Shown: positions 44,395-57,245, counted from the stretch's first letter. The stretch: DNA of 64,000 nt from Henckelia pumila (GCF_033568475.1 NC_133121.1:132836375-132900374); one strand, 5' to 3'. Translations and numbers: made by a program. Notes: generated by a model not told the origin, from the letters alone.

Positions 44395-47300
44395 ATGGAC
44401 GGCGGAGAATGCGAGAAGGAGGAGGACTGGGTGGGGTTGCCGTCGTCGCTCGAGGGAATCAAACTCGTCGATGCACCCGTTTTGTTCTTCGTCGCTTCTC
44501 ACAAGGCTTTCCGGTCGGAGCTGTCTTCGCTCCGCCGGGATGCGGCGGAGGCTGGGGGATGTAACCGGGAAATTGTGATTAACCTATCGCAGAGGTTGGA
44601 ATTCTTGAAACTGGTGTATAATTATCACTGTGCTGCCGAAGACGAGGTCAGTTGAGACCAAATTCTCAATTATCTATTTAACTGATTATAAGATGTGATT
44701 ATCAATTACTGGTTTCTTTTTCATCGGCGTTTAAATTCTTAATATCCCTGAATTAAGTCGAAAGGATATCTCTTGTTGCAAAGTAGTTGACTTGGAACAT
44801 ACTTGGATAATTGAGCTAACTAAGCAAGACGATTGTTTTTTTACTATTTGCTTTTGTTTTTTCTAGGACTATTTCATTCATTTCTAACATCTAGCTTTGT
44901 AATCCGATCGAAAGCAAGTCATGATTGGTTAACAAAATTCTGCATCTAAATTTTTCCTAACGGTGATAGAATATTATGAATATTCGATTACACGTGACAT
45001 GCATTTCTTCAGACACTCAATTTCTAAAATATCATTATTTAGTGCACCTCAATTCAAGGGACTCTTATTTTCACGTGCCTATAATAATCAAACAAAATTC
45101 TGCATCTAAATTTTTAACTCTTGTTTTATCAGCAAAAATGAAAATGTTCCTATACCAGTACTTCCTTCAAGTTTTCATTTACAACCAGAACAGTATTAGA
45201 ATGAATTTAAACTCCTGACGAAATTTTTTAATTTTCCAACAGGTTATATTTCTGGCATTAGATCAACGTGTAAAGAATGTGATGCCAACATATTCGATTG
45301 AACATAAATCTATTGATGATGAATTCAGGTCCATCTTTCATCTCTTGGATATCTTCCTGAAAAAAGATGAAGGCACTTCACAGATGTTTCAAGAGCTTCT
45401 TTTTTCCTTGGGTACTGTCCAGGCGATGATTTGCCATCACATGGAGAAAGAAGAACAACAGGTGATTATCAGAAAATTTCTCATCACTGCTTACTGATTT
45501 TAGTATGAATTATGTTTGGATTAACAAACCTCACATATGAATTTCGATGTTTGTGAAATAGGTTCCTACTCTACGGGAATTCGGTTCTTACAGTGTGGGC
45601 ACACACATGTCCAGAAATATTTGCATTTTTCTAGGCAATCTAATGTTTTATTGTTCCAGAAGATGTTCATAAAGAATTTGTGGATATTGCTAGTTGACGG
45701 AGAATAATTGAGAATAGTAACATAACTAGTCCATTTTTATAAAGTTCGGCGATGCACATGCCAAATCTTATGTTTGCACCCTCCTCCCCCCAACATTCTA
45801 ATCTACCTGGGTGCGAATGCAGGTTTTTCCTTTGTTGAAGCAGAATTTCACTTCTGAAGAACAGGCTCAGCTTGTCTGGCAGTACATGTGCAGTGTTCCT
45901 GTCATACTGTTGGAGGAGTTTTTGCCATGGATGACATTTCATCTTTCTTTGGACGAAAAACTAGAGGTCCTGGACTGCATAAAGGTTGTCATATCTAGTG
46001 ACATATTACTTCAAGAGGTAAAACCTTTGCGAAATTTCTGAAGGGATGCAGGGTATTTTCCTCAATAACTGTTGACTTCCATAGGTGGTGGTTTCCTGGC
46101 TTCAACATAATGAGAGATCTTCTTCTGATCCCGGCAATATATGTGGGAAAGGGTATCAATTTTTGAATGAATTATACAGATCCAAGGGTATACTCGAGCT
46201 ATATCCTCGTCAGATTCTGCAGAATGATAAAGTATGCTCGATCGAAGCAAGTGGCACTGAGGTCCCTATTAACGGTATTTCTCATTGGCATGCTGCTATT
46301 TTAAGAGACTTCAATCAAACTATTGAAGAATTGCGTCAGATTAGAAGTTCAGACTCCTTTACCACCCTTCCCCCTGTCATTGTTCATTTAAAATTTACTG
46401 CAGATGTGCTGATCTACTATAGGTAATCTTCTTGACTTCTTAACCTTTATTGTATGTTTTGTCAAGGTTTCTTGATTTTTCGTTACTATTAACATGAAGA
46501 TGTTTCGAAAAATATTCAAAATCTGTGTCATAAGACAATTTTTGTATTTCTATGACTATGTGCATGCCTAACAGTTTTATTTTCTGTTATCTGTTTGATT
46601 GCAGCAATTCTTTGGACAAAATCTTCTATCCAGTGTTTAGTGAATTAGCCAAAAGCAACCTACCCCCTTGCAGTCGACTGGTTGAAGAAAGTCAGATTGA
46701 ATGTCTAAGAAGGTTGCTGTTTATTGAACCTCAAAGTTCGGAACAACCAAGAAGCTTCATTGAGATGCTTTCCAAAGAATTGGAGTCCCTTGTGGAGGGG
46801 TTCAACAAAAACCTGTCCGTTCTTGAATCTAAGGTACTAATCACTATCATACTCGATTTTTACATTAAGGGCCCACTGCTCGTTTTCTTTCCTTTGATTT
46901 GTTGCACTTCAAGTTGTTCTTTGTTATAAATTACTGCCCCAGGGTTATAGTTTGAAGCACGGTATATTCTGCGTACAAATTTAGTTTTACAAGCATATAG
47001 TTTTACTTTGTTATCAAGTCTACAATCAGAGGAATTATGCAGAATATTATGTGGTGCTTTGATTCATTTGATATAGGTTGGTTGAATAGAAAGGTAATCT
47101 TCTGTGAGAGGTCAGTTATAAACTTTGTTAGCTATCACACATATTATGCCAATATCCCATGAATCAACTTAAGTTGAATAGTACAAACCAATTCTTAATT
47201 CACGGTTCATAGTTATTGAATTCAAAATCATATTTTTTAACTGGAAAAGCACTCTTCAGACACTCAAATTCTTATATACCCCTACTCTTCAGACACTCAA

Positions 47301-50300
47301 ATTCTTATATACCCCTACTTTTTCACCTATGCATACATACCAAGAAGAAATAATCGAATTATTTTCCATGATGCCTTAATTTATCTTAATGATGTTAGTG
47401 GTTGAACAGTGGTCTATTTTACTCCATCGATTTTATTTTTTCGATTTATTCCAGGTTTTTGCATTTCTTAGCAAGAATTGCTCCCGAGAAATGCAACTGT
47501 GGTTACTATACACAAGCCTTCGTATGATGCCCCTTGGGTTGCTAAAGTCCACTGTCACCTGGTACTCTGCTTATTTTTATGAGAATCAGTTCAATTCAAT
47601 TCTGAAGAACATGGTTTTGGACTGCCCTTTGATCGATAAGTCTTTTATTTCTCTTCTGTACGAGTGGGTTCGCATAGGTTCTTCTGGGAAGACCTCTGCC
47701 GAAAAATTTAGACAAGCTTTGCAAGAAATGTTAAGTGGTAGAAGCTATTACTTGGTTGAGCAAGTTAGGCAGAGTGCTGAATTCTGTGAAAAGTCTCTAG
47801 ATCCAAGTTGGGATATAAAGGTGAAGAAAAGTGTAGTTAACCCTTCATCTTCTTCCTCTGCCGCATCGGCAATTCATGATTCATCAAATTCTTCTGTGGT
47901 GAATCTGCGGATATTATTCCCTCGGATTTTTGAAAGCGTACTCCAAGTTCAAAAACGTCCTGCAGAATCTGGGCATACTTTCTTTTTATCTCTTGAGTCG
48001 AGACCAATGGACCACATCTTTCTCGTCCATAGAGCTTTCATAAAAGATCTGGAATATCTTGTGTCCCTTTCATCTAATCTGGCCATGGATTTTGGGTTTT
48101 TTGCAAACTTTGAGAGACGATTCAACCTTTTGTACAATATGTATCAAATTCATAGTATTTCAGAGGATGAGATCGCCTTTCCCGCTCTGGAATTGAAGGA
48201 AGCACTTCAAAACATCAGCCACTCTTACAGCATCGATCATAAATTGGAAGTTAAACAATTCATGAAAACTTCCTTGATCCTAAATGAGATCTCTAATTTC
48301 CATGATGTGGCCAGCAATGAAACTGGGCTGATGCATCGCCAACAATTATGCTTACAGCTCCATGATTGTTGCTTATCCCTGCAGAAAGTAATATCTGATC
48401 ATATACACCGAGAGGAAGTTGAAATTTTTTCAAGATTTAGGGGATGTTTCTCTGCTTCTGAAGAAGAAAAGATTGTAGGACACATGCTTGGACGAACAAG
48501 GGCAGAACTACTGCAGGAAATGATACCCTGGCTGATGGCATACTTAACTTCTGATGAACAGAAAGCGATGATGTCTTTATGGCACAAGGTTACAAGAAAT
48601 ACAAAGTTCGATGAATGGTTAGGTGAATGGGGGAAGGGCATGACAGGATATTGCTTACCGATGATTACAAAGGTATCAAGACCTTCTCCTTCTTTGGTTG
48701 CTGATCCCCTGGAAGTTGTTTCAATGTATCTGATAAGAGAAGGTACGCCAAGTAAAAAGAATACAGATGACAGAGAGGCACAAAAAGAATTTTCTTTTGA
48801 AACTTCTGAGCAGTCTGGATCTTGCATTGTCGATGAAGCAACAGTGGGAGGCCAGGATGGATACAGATCTCAAGATTTGATTCAATTTCAGAACGAGGTT
48901 GACCAGAAGAAATGCAATGAAACAAATGACAGATGCCAGCGTGATGGAAAAAAACTTCCAGTAAAAAAATCTAATGAACTGAGCCATCTAGATCACCCTC
49001 TGGTTATGAATCAAGAGGAGCTGGAAGCTACGATAAGAAGAGTATCTCGTGATGCTAATCTGGATTCTCAGAAAAAATCATATGTCATTCAGAATTTACT
49101 GATGAGGTGAGCTTTAAATCAACAGCCTCGTTTTATGTCCAAATGTCATGTGAAGGCCTTGGCGTTGGGAGTCTTCATTGTAAAATATCTTAAGCATCAA
49201 GGTTATAAGTATTCATGGCGTCAGCATACCCTATTAAGGATGAGTAATGACACCACAAGAATATACTTTCTCCCTTAATTCCTGCTATTTAACATGTTAA
49301 AACATCATGTTCACTGACACCTTACATAATAGTGTATTTTTCCAGTTTTTTTTGGAGGTGCTACTGGTTTATGTCTAGCAAGTTCTGCTACCTCTAGTTG
49401 ACAGAAAGTTCTTATTAAATAAATTCACTTGCTTAAATCTCTTGAACCATTGGTCATAGGTTTCCCCCCTTTTCTAGGTTTGACTCGTTCTTTGATTTCA
49501 TGCAGTCGTTGGATTGTAACACAAAAGACATCTAGAGAAGATACTGAGACAAATGATAAGGAAGAAATCCCAGGTCTAAGTCCATCCTATCGGGATTCTC
49601 TAAAACATACTTTTGGTTGCAAACACTACAAGAGGAATTGCAAGATCTTTGCACCATGCTGCAATAAACTATACACATGCATTCGGTGCCACGATGATGA
49701 CGACATAACAGATCATTCTATTGACAGGTTAGGCTAGCATGAATGGTTAGCGATTCAACATGTGTTTTTCTTGTTGACACTTGACATAAATGCAGAATCG
49801 CTCATTTTCATTCTCTCACGCTGCAGAAAAACTATAACAGAAATGATGTGCATGAAATGCCTGAAAATACAACCGATAGGCCCCAAATGTACGACCAGTT
49901 CTTGCCATGATTTCTCCATGGCTAGATTTTATTGCCACATCTGCAAATTATTTGACGATGAAAGGTGAGATAAGGAAGTCGACCTGATTTTATTGAACCA
50001 TTTGACTTGATGCTTTTCAAGATCTTATTTCGGCAACTTTACAATTTATTGTGCTGTGAGCTACAGTAGAGGCTTAAAAGGCAGTTTTTCTTCTAAATAT
50101 TTAAGGAGTTGCAAAAGTATTTGCGGAGAGATAAGTATCATACTAATAGGAGTCTATATTGCCTCCAAATTATAAAATAACATTTATCCCGTGATCTTGT
50201 GGCTTTGGGGCAGGTACACTAGGGTTCTGGTACTATCTGGATTCAGAGAGCCATGAAAAGCTTTCTTATCAGTTTCATGCATAACTGCAGTACAATCATA

Positions 50301-51972
50301 GTATTGGCATCATGGCATGCGACCATTATAACTACTTGAAACTAAAGATAAACTTGGAGAATGGGTAAAGACAGAAATCACATGCACCAAATTCTGGTGA
50401 TGGTCCACTACTGAAAAGAAGTCATATTTTGACCTGCGAAGATCTCATTATTGTGATGAGCAAATACATATTGAAAGTCTATTTAAGAAGCATAGCAAGC
50501 AGTCTACCAATTTTTTAATATTTTGAAACGTCAAAACAAACGATATTTCATGTTTTTCAAGCTTGATCAATATCCTGATATCTAGAGGTAGACCTGACAA
50601 CCATCAACTTCTGAATTTTCTGACTTAAAATAATTATATGCAGGCAAATATACCATTGCCCTTACTGTAACTTGTGTCGGCTAGGGAAAGGCTTGGGATT
50701 TGATTACTTTCATTGCATGAAATGCAATGCTTGTATGTCAAGGTCTCTCTTTGTACACGTATGCAGGGAGAAGTGCCTTGAGGAGAACTGTCCTATCTGC
50801 CATGAATTTATATTTACATCAAGCTTTCCTGTGAAGGCACTTCCGTGTGGTCATTTGATGCATTCCGCATGCTTTCAGGTATTTATCTTCTTTTGGACCT
50901 TTTGGAACTGCTCAAAATTTTTCATATTTTAACATCTCTAATCCTATTGTCAGGACTACACTTGTTCTCACTACATCTGCCCAATTTGTAGCAAGTCACT
51001 GGGTGACATGCAGGTTAGTTCATCTTTGTTCTTATAATGTTTTGTTTGATATTATAACTGTTTCATTTGTGAGCGACTACAAATTCGTTTTTGTTTTTAT
51101 GGTCACAAGTTTTAATGTCCTACTCATCCCAAAAATGCGTCATTAACTGCTTGTACTAACCACTATTTTTTATGTAGCTGAGTAATACTAAAAAAACCAT
51201 CAACGTTGGGCTTTTAACCTCATAGTTGCAGGTTGAAGTTCTGCTATACCCAAACCCACCTTTCGCTATACTGTAACATGGATTAATTCATAGCTTCAGA
51301 GATGACTTGTTTGCCTTTAGACTCCTTCTGTGCCTTATCCTTTGTAATGGTAGTTAATTTCAGAACTGATTTGGGGATGCAGGACATAAATACTGCAGCT
51401 ATGTAAGGATCTTATGACTATTTCTGAAGCAAAGAAATTAAAACAGAGGTTCCATCAGTAGATGAACTGAGTTCGAGGTTGATTGAATATCTTGTGTTGG
51501 CTTTCTAGTGAATACCTTTTATGGCTCTCTCTGAATACCATCCTCAGTGGCTATATTCAATTTATTTTCCCCTTTGAACAGGACATTTATAAAGCTCGTG
51601 AAAAATGATTTTGTATGTTTATGTTATTATCCATTTCCTACTGGTTTTATCTGTTGAACATACCCAATAATTTGGAATTTGCTAGGGTTAAAAAAACCAG
51701 TCGTCCCCTTTTCAGGTGTATTTTGGGATGTTAGACGCGTTGTTGGCAGAAGAGAAAATTCCCGAGGAGTATGCTGGCAAAGTACAGGTGGACTACATTC
51801 TATTTTGCTTCTAGGTGCTAGTGATTGAATATCTTAGCGGAAGTAATGGACTGCTACATTCTATTTGCAGGTTATATTATGCAACGATTGTGAGAAAAGA
51901 GGATCGGCTGCTTTCCACTGGCTCTACCACAAGTGCCCCCATTGTGGATCATTTAATACCAGGCTTGTGTGA
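44395..51972 (+). CDS. BTSL: BRUTUS-LIKE (BTSL) hemerythrin / CHY / RING E3 ubiquitin ligase, 12 exons, 1237 aa
   Basis: Iron-sensing E3 ligase that in Arabidopsis roots targets bHLH regulators of iron uptake such as FIT for degradation. Coding exons: 44395-44646, 45243-45461, 45823-46017, 46085-46422, 46605-46833, 47455-49106, 49506-49727, 49827-49964, 50644-50878, 50954-51013, 51716-51787, 51871-51972; phases agree and the sum is 3714 nt. Domains: hemerythrin 1 at about 22-155 (SHKAFRSEL, YHCAAEDE, EHKSIDDEF, HHMEKEE); a degenerate hemerythrin 2 at about 285-420 with LIYYSNSLDKIFYPVF lacking the usual His and Glu; hemerythrin 3 at about 596-735 (HRAFIKDL, HSISEDE, DHKLEVKQF, DHIHREEVEIF); CHY and CTCHY zinc fingers 1000-1125; RING-H2 1131-1175 (CPIC...CGHLMH...CPIC); C-terminal zinc ribbon with Cys 1208, 1211, 1226, 1229. 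Two working hemerythrin domains instead of three separates BTSL from BRUTUS. Confidence 0.93.
44931..45115. repeat. 25-bp direct repeat pair in BTSL intron 1
   Basis: The 25 bases at 44931-44955 (AACAAAATTCTGCATC...) recur exactly at 45091-45115, bracketing 135 bp. The bracketed part contains CTTCAGACACTCAATTTCT, similar to the unit tandemly repeated in intron 5. Confidence 0.85.
47251..47316. repeat. Perfect 33-bp tandem duplication in BTSL intron 5
   Basis: Two identical adjacent units beginning ACTCTTCAGACACTCAAATT (47251-47283 and 47284-47316). Being identical, the duplication is recent. Confidence 0.92.
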
Positions 51973-52800
51973 TTCAAATCCTTCACAAGTTTGGAATTCT
52001 TTTAAGCATGGTTGAATAGTCTTGTCAGACTTATGAACCAGGCATGAATCAGTTACATGTTTCAATAGATAAGTGCAAAGTAAGCTAATTATAATGTTCA
52101 TTCTCTTGTAGAGAGATTTTAGGATTCTAATTAACTAGAAGTCTGTACAAATTTTGAATTGTGAATAGATTACTGCTGAGGTTTTAGAGAGCAATATTGA
52201 ACAACCGGGAAAAAATGAATTTGCATGATGATCTTTCCCGTGCTTCATGCAAATCATCTATTATACTCATCAGAACACTGTTAGTTTTGTTAGTGACTGA
52301 GTTATTTCCTGCCGATAATGCGCAAAAGTTGATTTTCTGGTTGACGAATAGGTCCTAAGGGATATCTTTTCGTCTTTGGTTTGCTTTTATACCTGCTCAT
52401 TTTCTTGTCTTAGTTCCGTCTCCTTCTTAATCTGGCCTGAAGAAGAAAAGCCTATTAGAACTGCTCTATGCCTGGTGCTTAGATATTTTGCTTATGATGC
52501 CCAAACTTGAGGGGAAGGCAGCATTTAGACGGAGTACTTTGGTGATGTTTTTGTATGTTTCCAATATTATGGAAAAACGTATGTATTTAGCTCGATACAA
52601 TATGTAACATTTTGGGAATAATGAAAGTTGAATATGAAAGAAATACTTGTTTATTTTCTGAAAAATGTTTCTCTCTCGGAAAAAAAAAACATAGGAACCT
52701 AAACTGAGTCAACTGACATAAAAACAAGAAGATGAAAAGATCAAAGTGTCTCATACTCAAATAGAAACGAAATGATTACCACCTAAACGACGTAAGATAA
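51973..52800 (+). other. BTSL 3' UTR and flank
   Basis: No further gene. Likely polyadenylation signals are near GGGAATAATGAAAG (about 52614-52627). Confidence 0.45.
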
Positions 52801-53270
52801 GAAAGAATGAGAAGACAAATCAGGATCTCGAGTCTTAATTGATGATTCCGTGGATAACGACATAAGAAGAAGAAAGAATGAGAAGACAAATCAGGATCAG
52901 AGGCTCAAGTCTTTAATTGATGATTCCGCGCTCCATATTCAAGTCTTTAATTGATGATTTCCTGCTCCATATTATGATGATTCCATTCTGCATATTAAAT
53001 TTCATATTTAGCGATAGTAATTGTATAAGTTCCCATAACAGTAACATATATTGTTTCAAGCATTTGTTCATATATAATATAATCTCACTAAAGAGGGAGT
53101 CATCTTCATTGTCCTTCCACTTGTCTAGGACGGACAAGGACCGATCTTGGTACCTGTTAAAATTAGATCTGCTGTCTAGGACCCCATAACGATAGTCGAA
53201 TCATGATCCTATCAGTGAAGCAAATTTGATCGAAGTCGAATCCTGATGCTATCAGTGAAGGAAATTCAAT
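52801..53270. repeat. Series of small tandem duplications between BTSL and LBD
   Basis: GAAAGAATGAGAAGACAAAT occurs at 52801 and 52872 (period 71). CAAGTCTTTAATTGATGATT occurs at about 52906 and 52940 (period 34), with CTCCATATT after each. A 36-bp unit around CTATCAGTGAAG(C/G)AAATT occurs twice at about 53195-53265. The three different duplications lie within 470 bp. Confidence 0.8.
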
Positions 53271-53337
53271 AAAATAATAACGGCTACCATAGAGGAAGTG
53301 GCCATAAACTAGAGAGTAGATCATTTACCATTCACTG

Positions 53338-53961
53338 TTATGAGTGACAATAGATTATTTTACCTGGTGTCGGAGGCATGTATGAGTTTTTGTCTATTGA
53401 GATGTTTTTTTGCTGAATAGACATTGGCGTTGACGTAGGCATATTACTATCACTACCATTCCTCATTTGTTGAAGCCACAAAGAACTGACAGCACTATTT
53501 TCATTGTGACCAGAATAATTTTCACTAAAATCATAGAAATGGTTAGAATATGAGACATGTGGTGTAACAGGAAATAATGTCACGGCAGCTTGCAGTGGAT
53601 CAATACCGTGTGACATATCCCGATAATGTGTAACTTGTGCCAGAGTAGCTTGAAGTTCCTCCTCGGCCATTTGAATGTTGTAAATGAGTCGATGTATTTC
53701 CACCAAAGGTCCATGTACCGGATACTTATCCCACATGTTAGCAACGTATTTGATCGTTTTCACAGCAATGTTTCTTTTATCGAGGCTGAGATGCTCGAGT
53801 ATTTTCTTGATATTACTGACTCCAAATAGCTTGTGAGCATTCTGAAAAATTTTTGGTTGATCGGCAGGAAAATACGGCGCAAGTAGGCATTCTGTGGTGC
53901 ACCTCCTCCTTTGGTACTTGCACGCTGCGCAGGTTTGGCCTTTACCACTGGGTGAGGTCAT
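53338..53961 (-). CDS. LOB-domain (LBD/ASL) transcription factor, 207 aa
   Basis: Plant-specific DNA-binding protein of the LATERAL ORGAN BOUNDARIES family; nuclear. The LOB domain covers about residues 10-115: the cysteine block CX2CX6CX3C is Cys 11, 14, 21 and 25 (CAACKYQRRRC), followed by LAPYFPADQP, the GAS-like block FQNAHKLFGVSNI, and a helix where class I proteins have a leucine zipper-like segment (HRLIYNIQMAEEELQATLAQV). The frame is a single exon with an ATG just upstream of the motif. The divergent domain resembles the LBD22/LBD27 side of the family more than LOB itself. The last residues read PTPGKIIYCHS; a CCAG|GTAAAA donor-like site at this point leaves open a second exon. A TATA box lies about 180 bp upstream. 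The role cannot be told from sequence. Confidence 0.85.
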   Translation of the reverse strand: MTSPSGKGQTCAACKYQRRRCTTECLLAPYFPADQPKIFQNAHKLFGVSNIKKILEHLSLDKRNIAVKTIKYVANMWDKYPVHGPLVEIHRLIYNIQMAEEELQATLAQVTHYRDMSHGIDPLQAAVTLFPVTPHVSYSNHFYDFSENYSGHNENSAVSSLWLQQMRNGSDSNMPTSTPMSIQQKNISIDKNSYMPPTPGKIIYCHS

Positions 53962-54142
53962 TTCTGATGAATGAATTCTTGGAGCAAACTTATTATGGTA
54001 TTAAATTGAATGAATGGTTCGGGACGTGACAAAGAATAGATGTATTTCAAATGATTTGGGAGCACTGCTACTAACGGCAGCATCGATCTTTTTAGTTTTA
54101 CGTAGCTCTGATTTTTAACTCTTGAGTCGTAGTTGAATGGAG

Positions 54143-54150
54143 TATATATA
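54143..54150 (-). promoter_or_regulatory. Candidate TATA box of the LBD gene
   Basis: On the - strand CTATATATAC lies about 182-189 bp upstream of the LBD start codon and is followed by a CT- and AC-rich leader, as expected for a short 5' UTR. Confidence 0.6.
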
Positions 54151-54200
54151 GGAGAGAAGCGAAAAATTAAGAATGCCAACTCAAAAAATAAAATAAACAA

Positions 54201-54805
54201 TAGTAAACAAAAAAAAGGTTACGAATATTTGGTACTATTTTGTTATTATTATGTTTTTTTTTTTTTTTTTTTCGGTTTGAAGTGACCAAAAAGTTGGGGG
54301 CTAGTGTTGATACATAATAAGAGGCCTAAAATATAGCGGTAATCCTATGGTAATGGATAAAAATCCCATTTGTGCTTTGGTTCCCAAGTTTGATTTTTAT
54401 GAGTTTGTTGTCCTTGCTGTTCACACCTGGGCACCTTATCGATAGATTGGTTCACATTTCAAATTTTGAATAAAGAAATCTACTTCTTCATCAGATTATC
54501 CTTTAATCAAGATTCATTTAGGGAAATAATTTCCTCTTATCCGACTCTAATTTAGAGGATGGAGAGGGTGTCTCTAGAGCCGACTAAATAATTGGGTAAT
54601 CGGGTACGAGGATTTTTGAGTTCGAAGATTGAGGAGTACTAGTAGCATATTTATTCATACTTGACCCAAATGCTTGATTAGATTTTAAAATATATATTAT
54701 TGTATATATATATAACTTGACCCAAATGCTTGATTAGATTTTAAAATATAGTATATATATATATAACTTGACCCAAATGCTTGATTAGATTTTAAAATAT
54801 ATATT

Positions 54806-54846
<41 letters not shown>

Positions 54847-56187
54847 CTATGTATAGTTGTATTACACATTTATTAATTTTAATATGTTTTTGTTAAACGA
54901 GGTAGTTGGATAAGATTTAGAAAATTATTAGTAAAGAGCCGATCTTATTTTGTAAGATTATGATTTTGGGATAAACAATTTCTAATATTTTGTTATTTCT
55001 TTGTTATGATATTTATTTTGCAAATTTTTATTTTAATATTTATTCTTATGATTCTCTTGGTAATTTGGTAATATATGATTTTATCAAAATAATTAAAATT
55101 TGAAAATACTGAGTATTTGGGTAATGAATGAATAGTTTATCATGCGATGGGTTGAGGATGTGGTAAAAGTTGAATGCTCGGTTGGGATAAGAATGGAAAG
55201 GATTAGTATAATAAATGTGGATGAAGATGAAGGATGTGAAATCTTACTTGAATTCTACACACGTATATGCACAAAATCTTTTTGGGTTTAAGTGATATTT
55301 TTTTAATTACTTTTGAGTATGTAATTTTCTTACGTAGGAGTTATATAATCATGTAAAACTTCAAAAATTAGATATAAATCAATAATATTTCGATACTTTT
55401 AAAAAAAATTTAAAAAATAGATGAAATACGATAGTTACTAATGAACAAAAAATTTACTAAAATAAATTTTTTTATGATATTTGATTAAATATAAATAGAT
55501 ATCTTTGGAAGTTCAAAAAACATATAATGATAATTGTTATCAACTTATTGTTAATTATTCTAAACCCGTTAAACATAATACAGACTAGCAATGCGTGTGT
55601 GTTGTAAGAAAATAAAGAACGAACTCATGAAATATTTTTTTAAAAAAATATTAAAATAAACTTATTAATTTTTTGAAATTGATGATAGGAAGAAAAAATA
55701 AATTTTAAATAAATATCATGATATAGTAAGACAATGTAGTTAACTTAAAATAAAAAAAATGTTTTAAGTAAATATAATATTACCATGAATTCATATAGTT
55801 AGTACATGGTGCTATTGTATTATATATATACTAGCGTCCCTATACATGCTATGCATATATACATATTGTTTTTTTAAAAAAAATTGTATTAAAAAATTTA
55901 TAGATTATATTAAACTTAAAAGCTTTCAAAAACATATTTTGATAATATTTTTTTTATTTTACGGTGATATGATTATTTTAAAACTAAAAAATATATAAAT
56001 ATAGATAAAAATATAATTTATTAAGATTTGATATTTTAGATAAAATACAAAAGTGGATTTTTATTATTTAATCAAATAAAAATAAAATATTTTTATAATT
56101 TGAGATTTTGATATTTTTGGTTTATCAAGATACACACCACTACCATCAAAATTAGTCATTCTAGCAACTTTATGAAGATACTAGTAT
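54201..56187. other. Intergenic, AT-rich, no gene seen
   Basis: Apart from a poly-T run (about 54253-54272) and the tandem repeat at 54656-54850 there are only short A/T-rich frames. A phrase TACTAGCGTCCCTATACATGC at about 55839-55859 looks like other repeat edges nearby (56180), but its ends could not be traced. Confidence 0.5.
54656..54850. repeat. About 55-bp tandem repeat with (TA)n tails, three units
   Basis: The phrase ACTTGACCCAAATGCTTGAT with TAGATTTTAAAATATA occurs three times, each ending in a TATATA run. The last run is extended to about 34 bp of TA. Confidence 0.9.
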
Positions 56188-57245
56188 CCAATTGCATGCA
56201 TTGCATGTTTATACAGTCTGTTTTTCGCGTACATGCATTACGTGTTTGTTCAATTCGTTTTTGCGTATACGTTGCATGCTTATACAATTCGTTTTTTTAG
56301 CACGCACAGTTCGCAGGGTCGGTACAAAGAAAAAAGTGGCTCGGGGCGAAGATTAAAATAAATTTTTTTTATATAAATTTAAAAAAAAGAGTTGATATTT
56401 ACGCTCCATTTTTTGTTATTTACATTCCATTTGTGAATAAATTTGCAGTGCATTCTACATATGAAGTGAAGTGTAGGTAACACAAAATGAAGTGTAAATA
56501 TCAACTCTCATTTAAAAAATCAAATATAATCGAACTATATGAAATTATCTTCATATTTTATGAATAAAAATTATGAAATTATGCAAAAAAATCACATTGA
56601 ACCACCAAAACTCACAATTTAAGTGATAATTTAATTTAGAAGCAGTTAATTTAGCCAATCAACTATAAATTAAATAAAAATTCCAAATTTCAAAATTAAG
56701 TTTTGAAATTTGTACTTTCAATCCATAAATTTTCAACCACGACATAAAATTAATTATAAATATTAAAATCTAATATTAAATCAAAATTAAATTGAACGAG
56801 TCATAAATCAAATTTTAACGCACACAGAGGCCGAGAAAAAATTGATCAAACATCAAGCTATAAAACTCAAGGCTAAAAAAGTCGATAATCAAGCAGAGGC
56901 AATGAAAAGTGTCGACGAAAAACAACGCCAAAATGAGAGGTGATGAACGAAGCGAAGATTGACATATCAGTTTAGGTGATAGCTTTGTTGTTGACGATGC
57001 ATAAATATTTTTCGATTTTTTAATAACTATTATAATATAATAATAATTAATTGAACAACATAATAAATAATATTTATATTATATATAATAAATTTTTTAA
57101 ATAAATTTGGGCCTCCACCAATTGTGGAGCCCTGGGCATGGCCCTGCCCGCCCTGGGGCAGAGCCGCCCCCGACAGATCATTTTTGCGTATATGTTGCGT
57201 GCTTAAGCTCGCAAAGTTCATTTTTGTTTATACGTTACGTGCTTA
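56188..57245. repeat. About 37-bp tandem repeat interrupted by an insertion
   Basis: Units related to TTCGTTTTTGCGTATACGTT with GCATGCTTATACAA occur three to four times at 56188-56310 and again at about 57176-57245. The roughly 870 bp in between is unrelated. Confidence 0.72.
56311..57177. mobile_element. Probable non-autonomous transposon splitting the 37-bp repeat
   Basis: Begins near CAGGGTCGGTACAAAG and ends near GGGCAGAGCCGCCCCCGAC, preceded by GTGGAGCCCTGGGCATGGCC. GC-rich ends around an AT-rich core resemble hAT-related plant elements whose ends read CAGGGGCGG. The inverted ends match only partly and no target duplication could be fixed, so the superfamily is tentative. No transposase frame. 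Confidence 0.5.

Noticed and set aside
44274..44578. Overlapping 96- and 88-codon frames upstream of BTSL
   Set aside because: They overlap the 5' part of BTSL exon 1 in other frames. The conserved hemerythrin start is in the frame of 44395.
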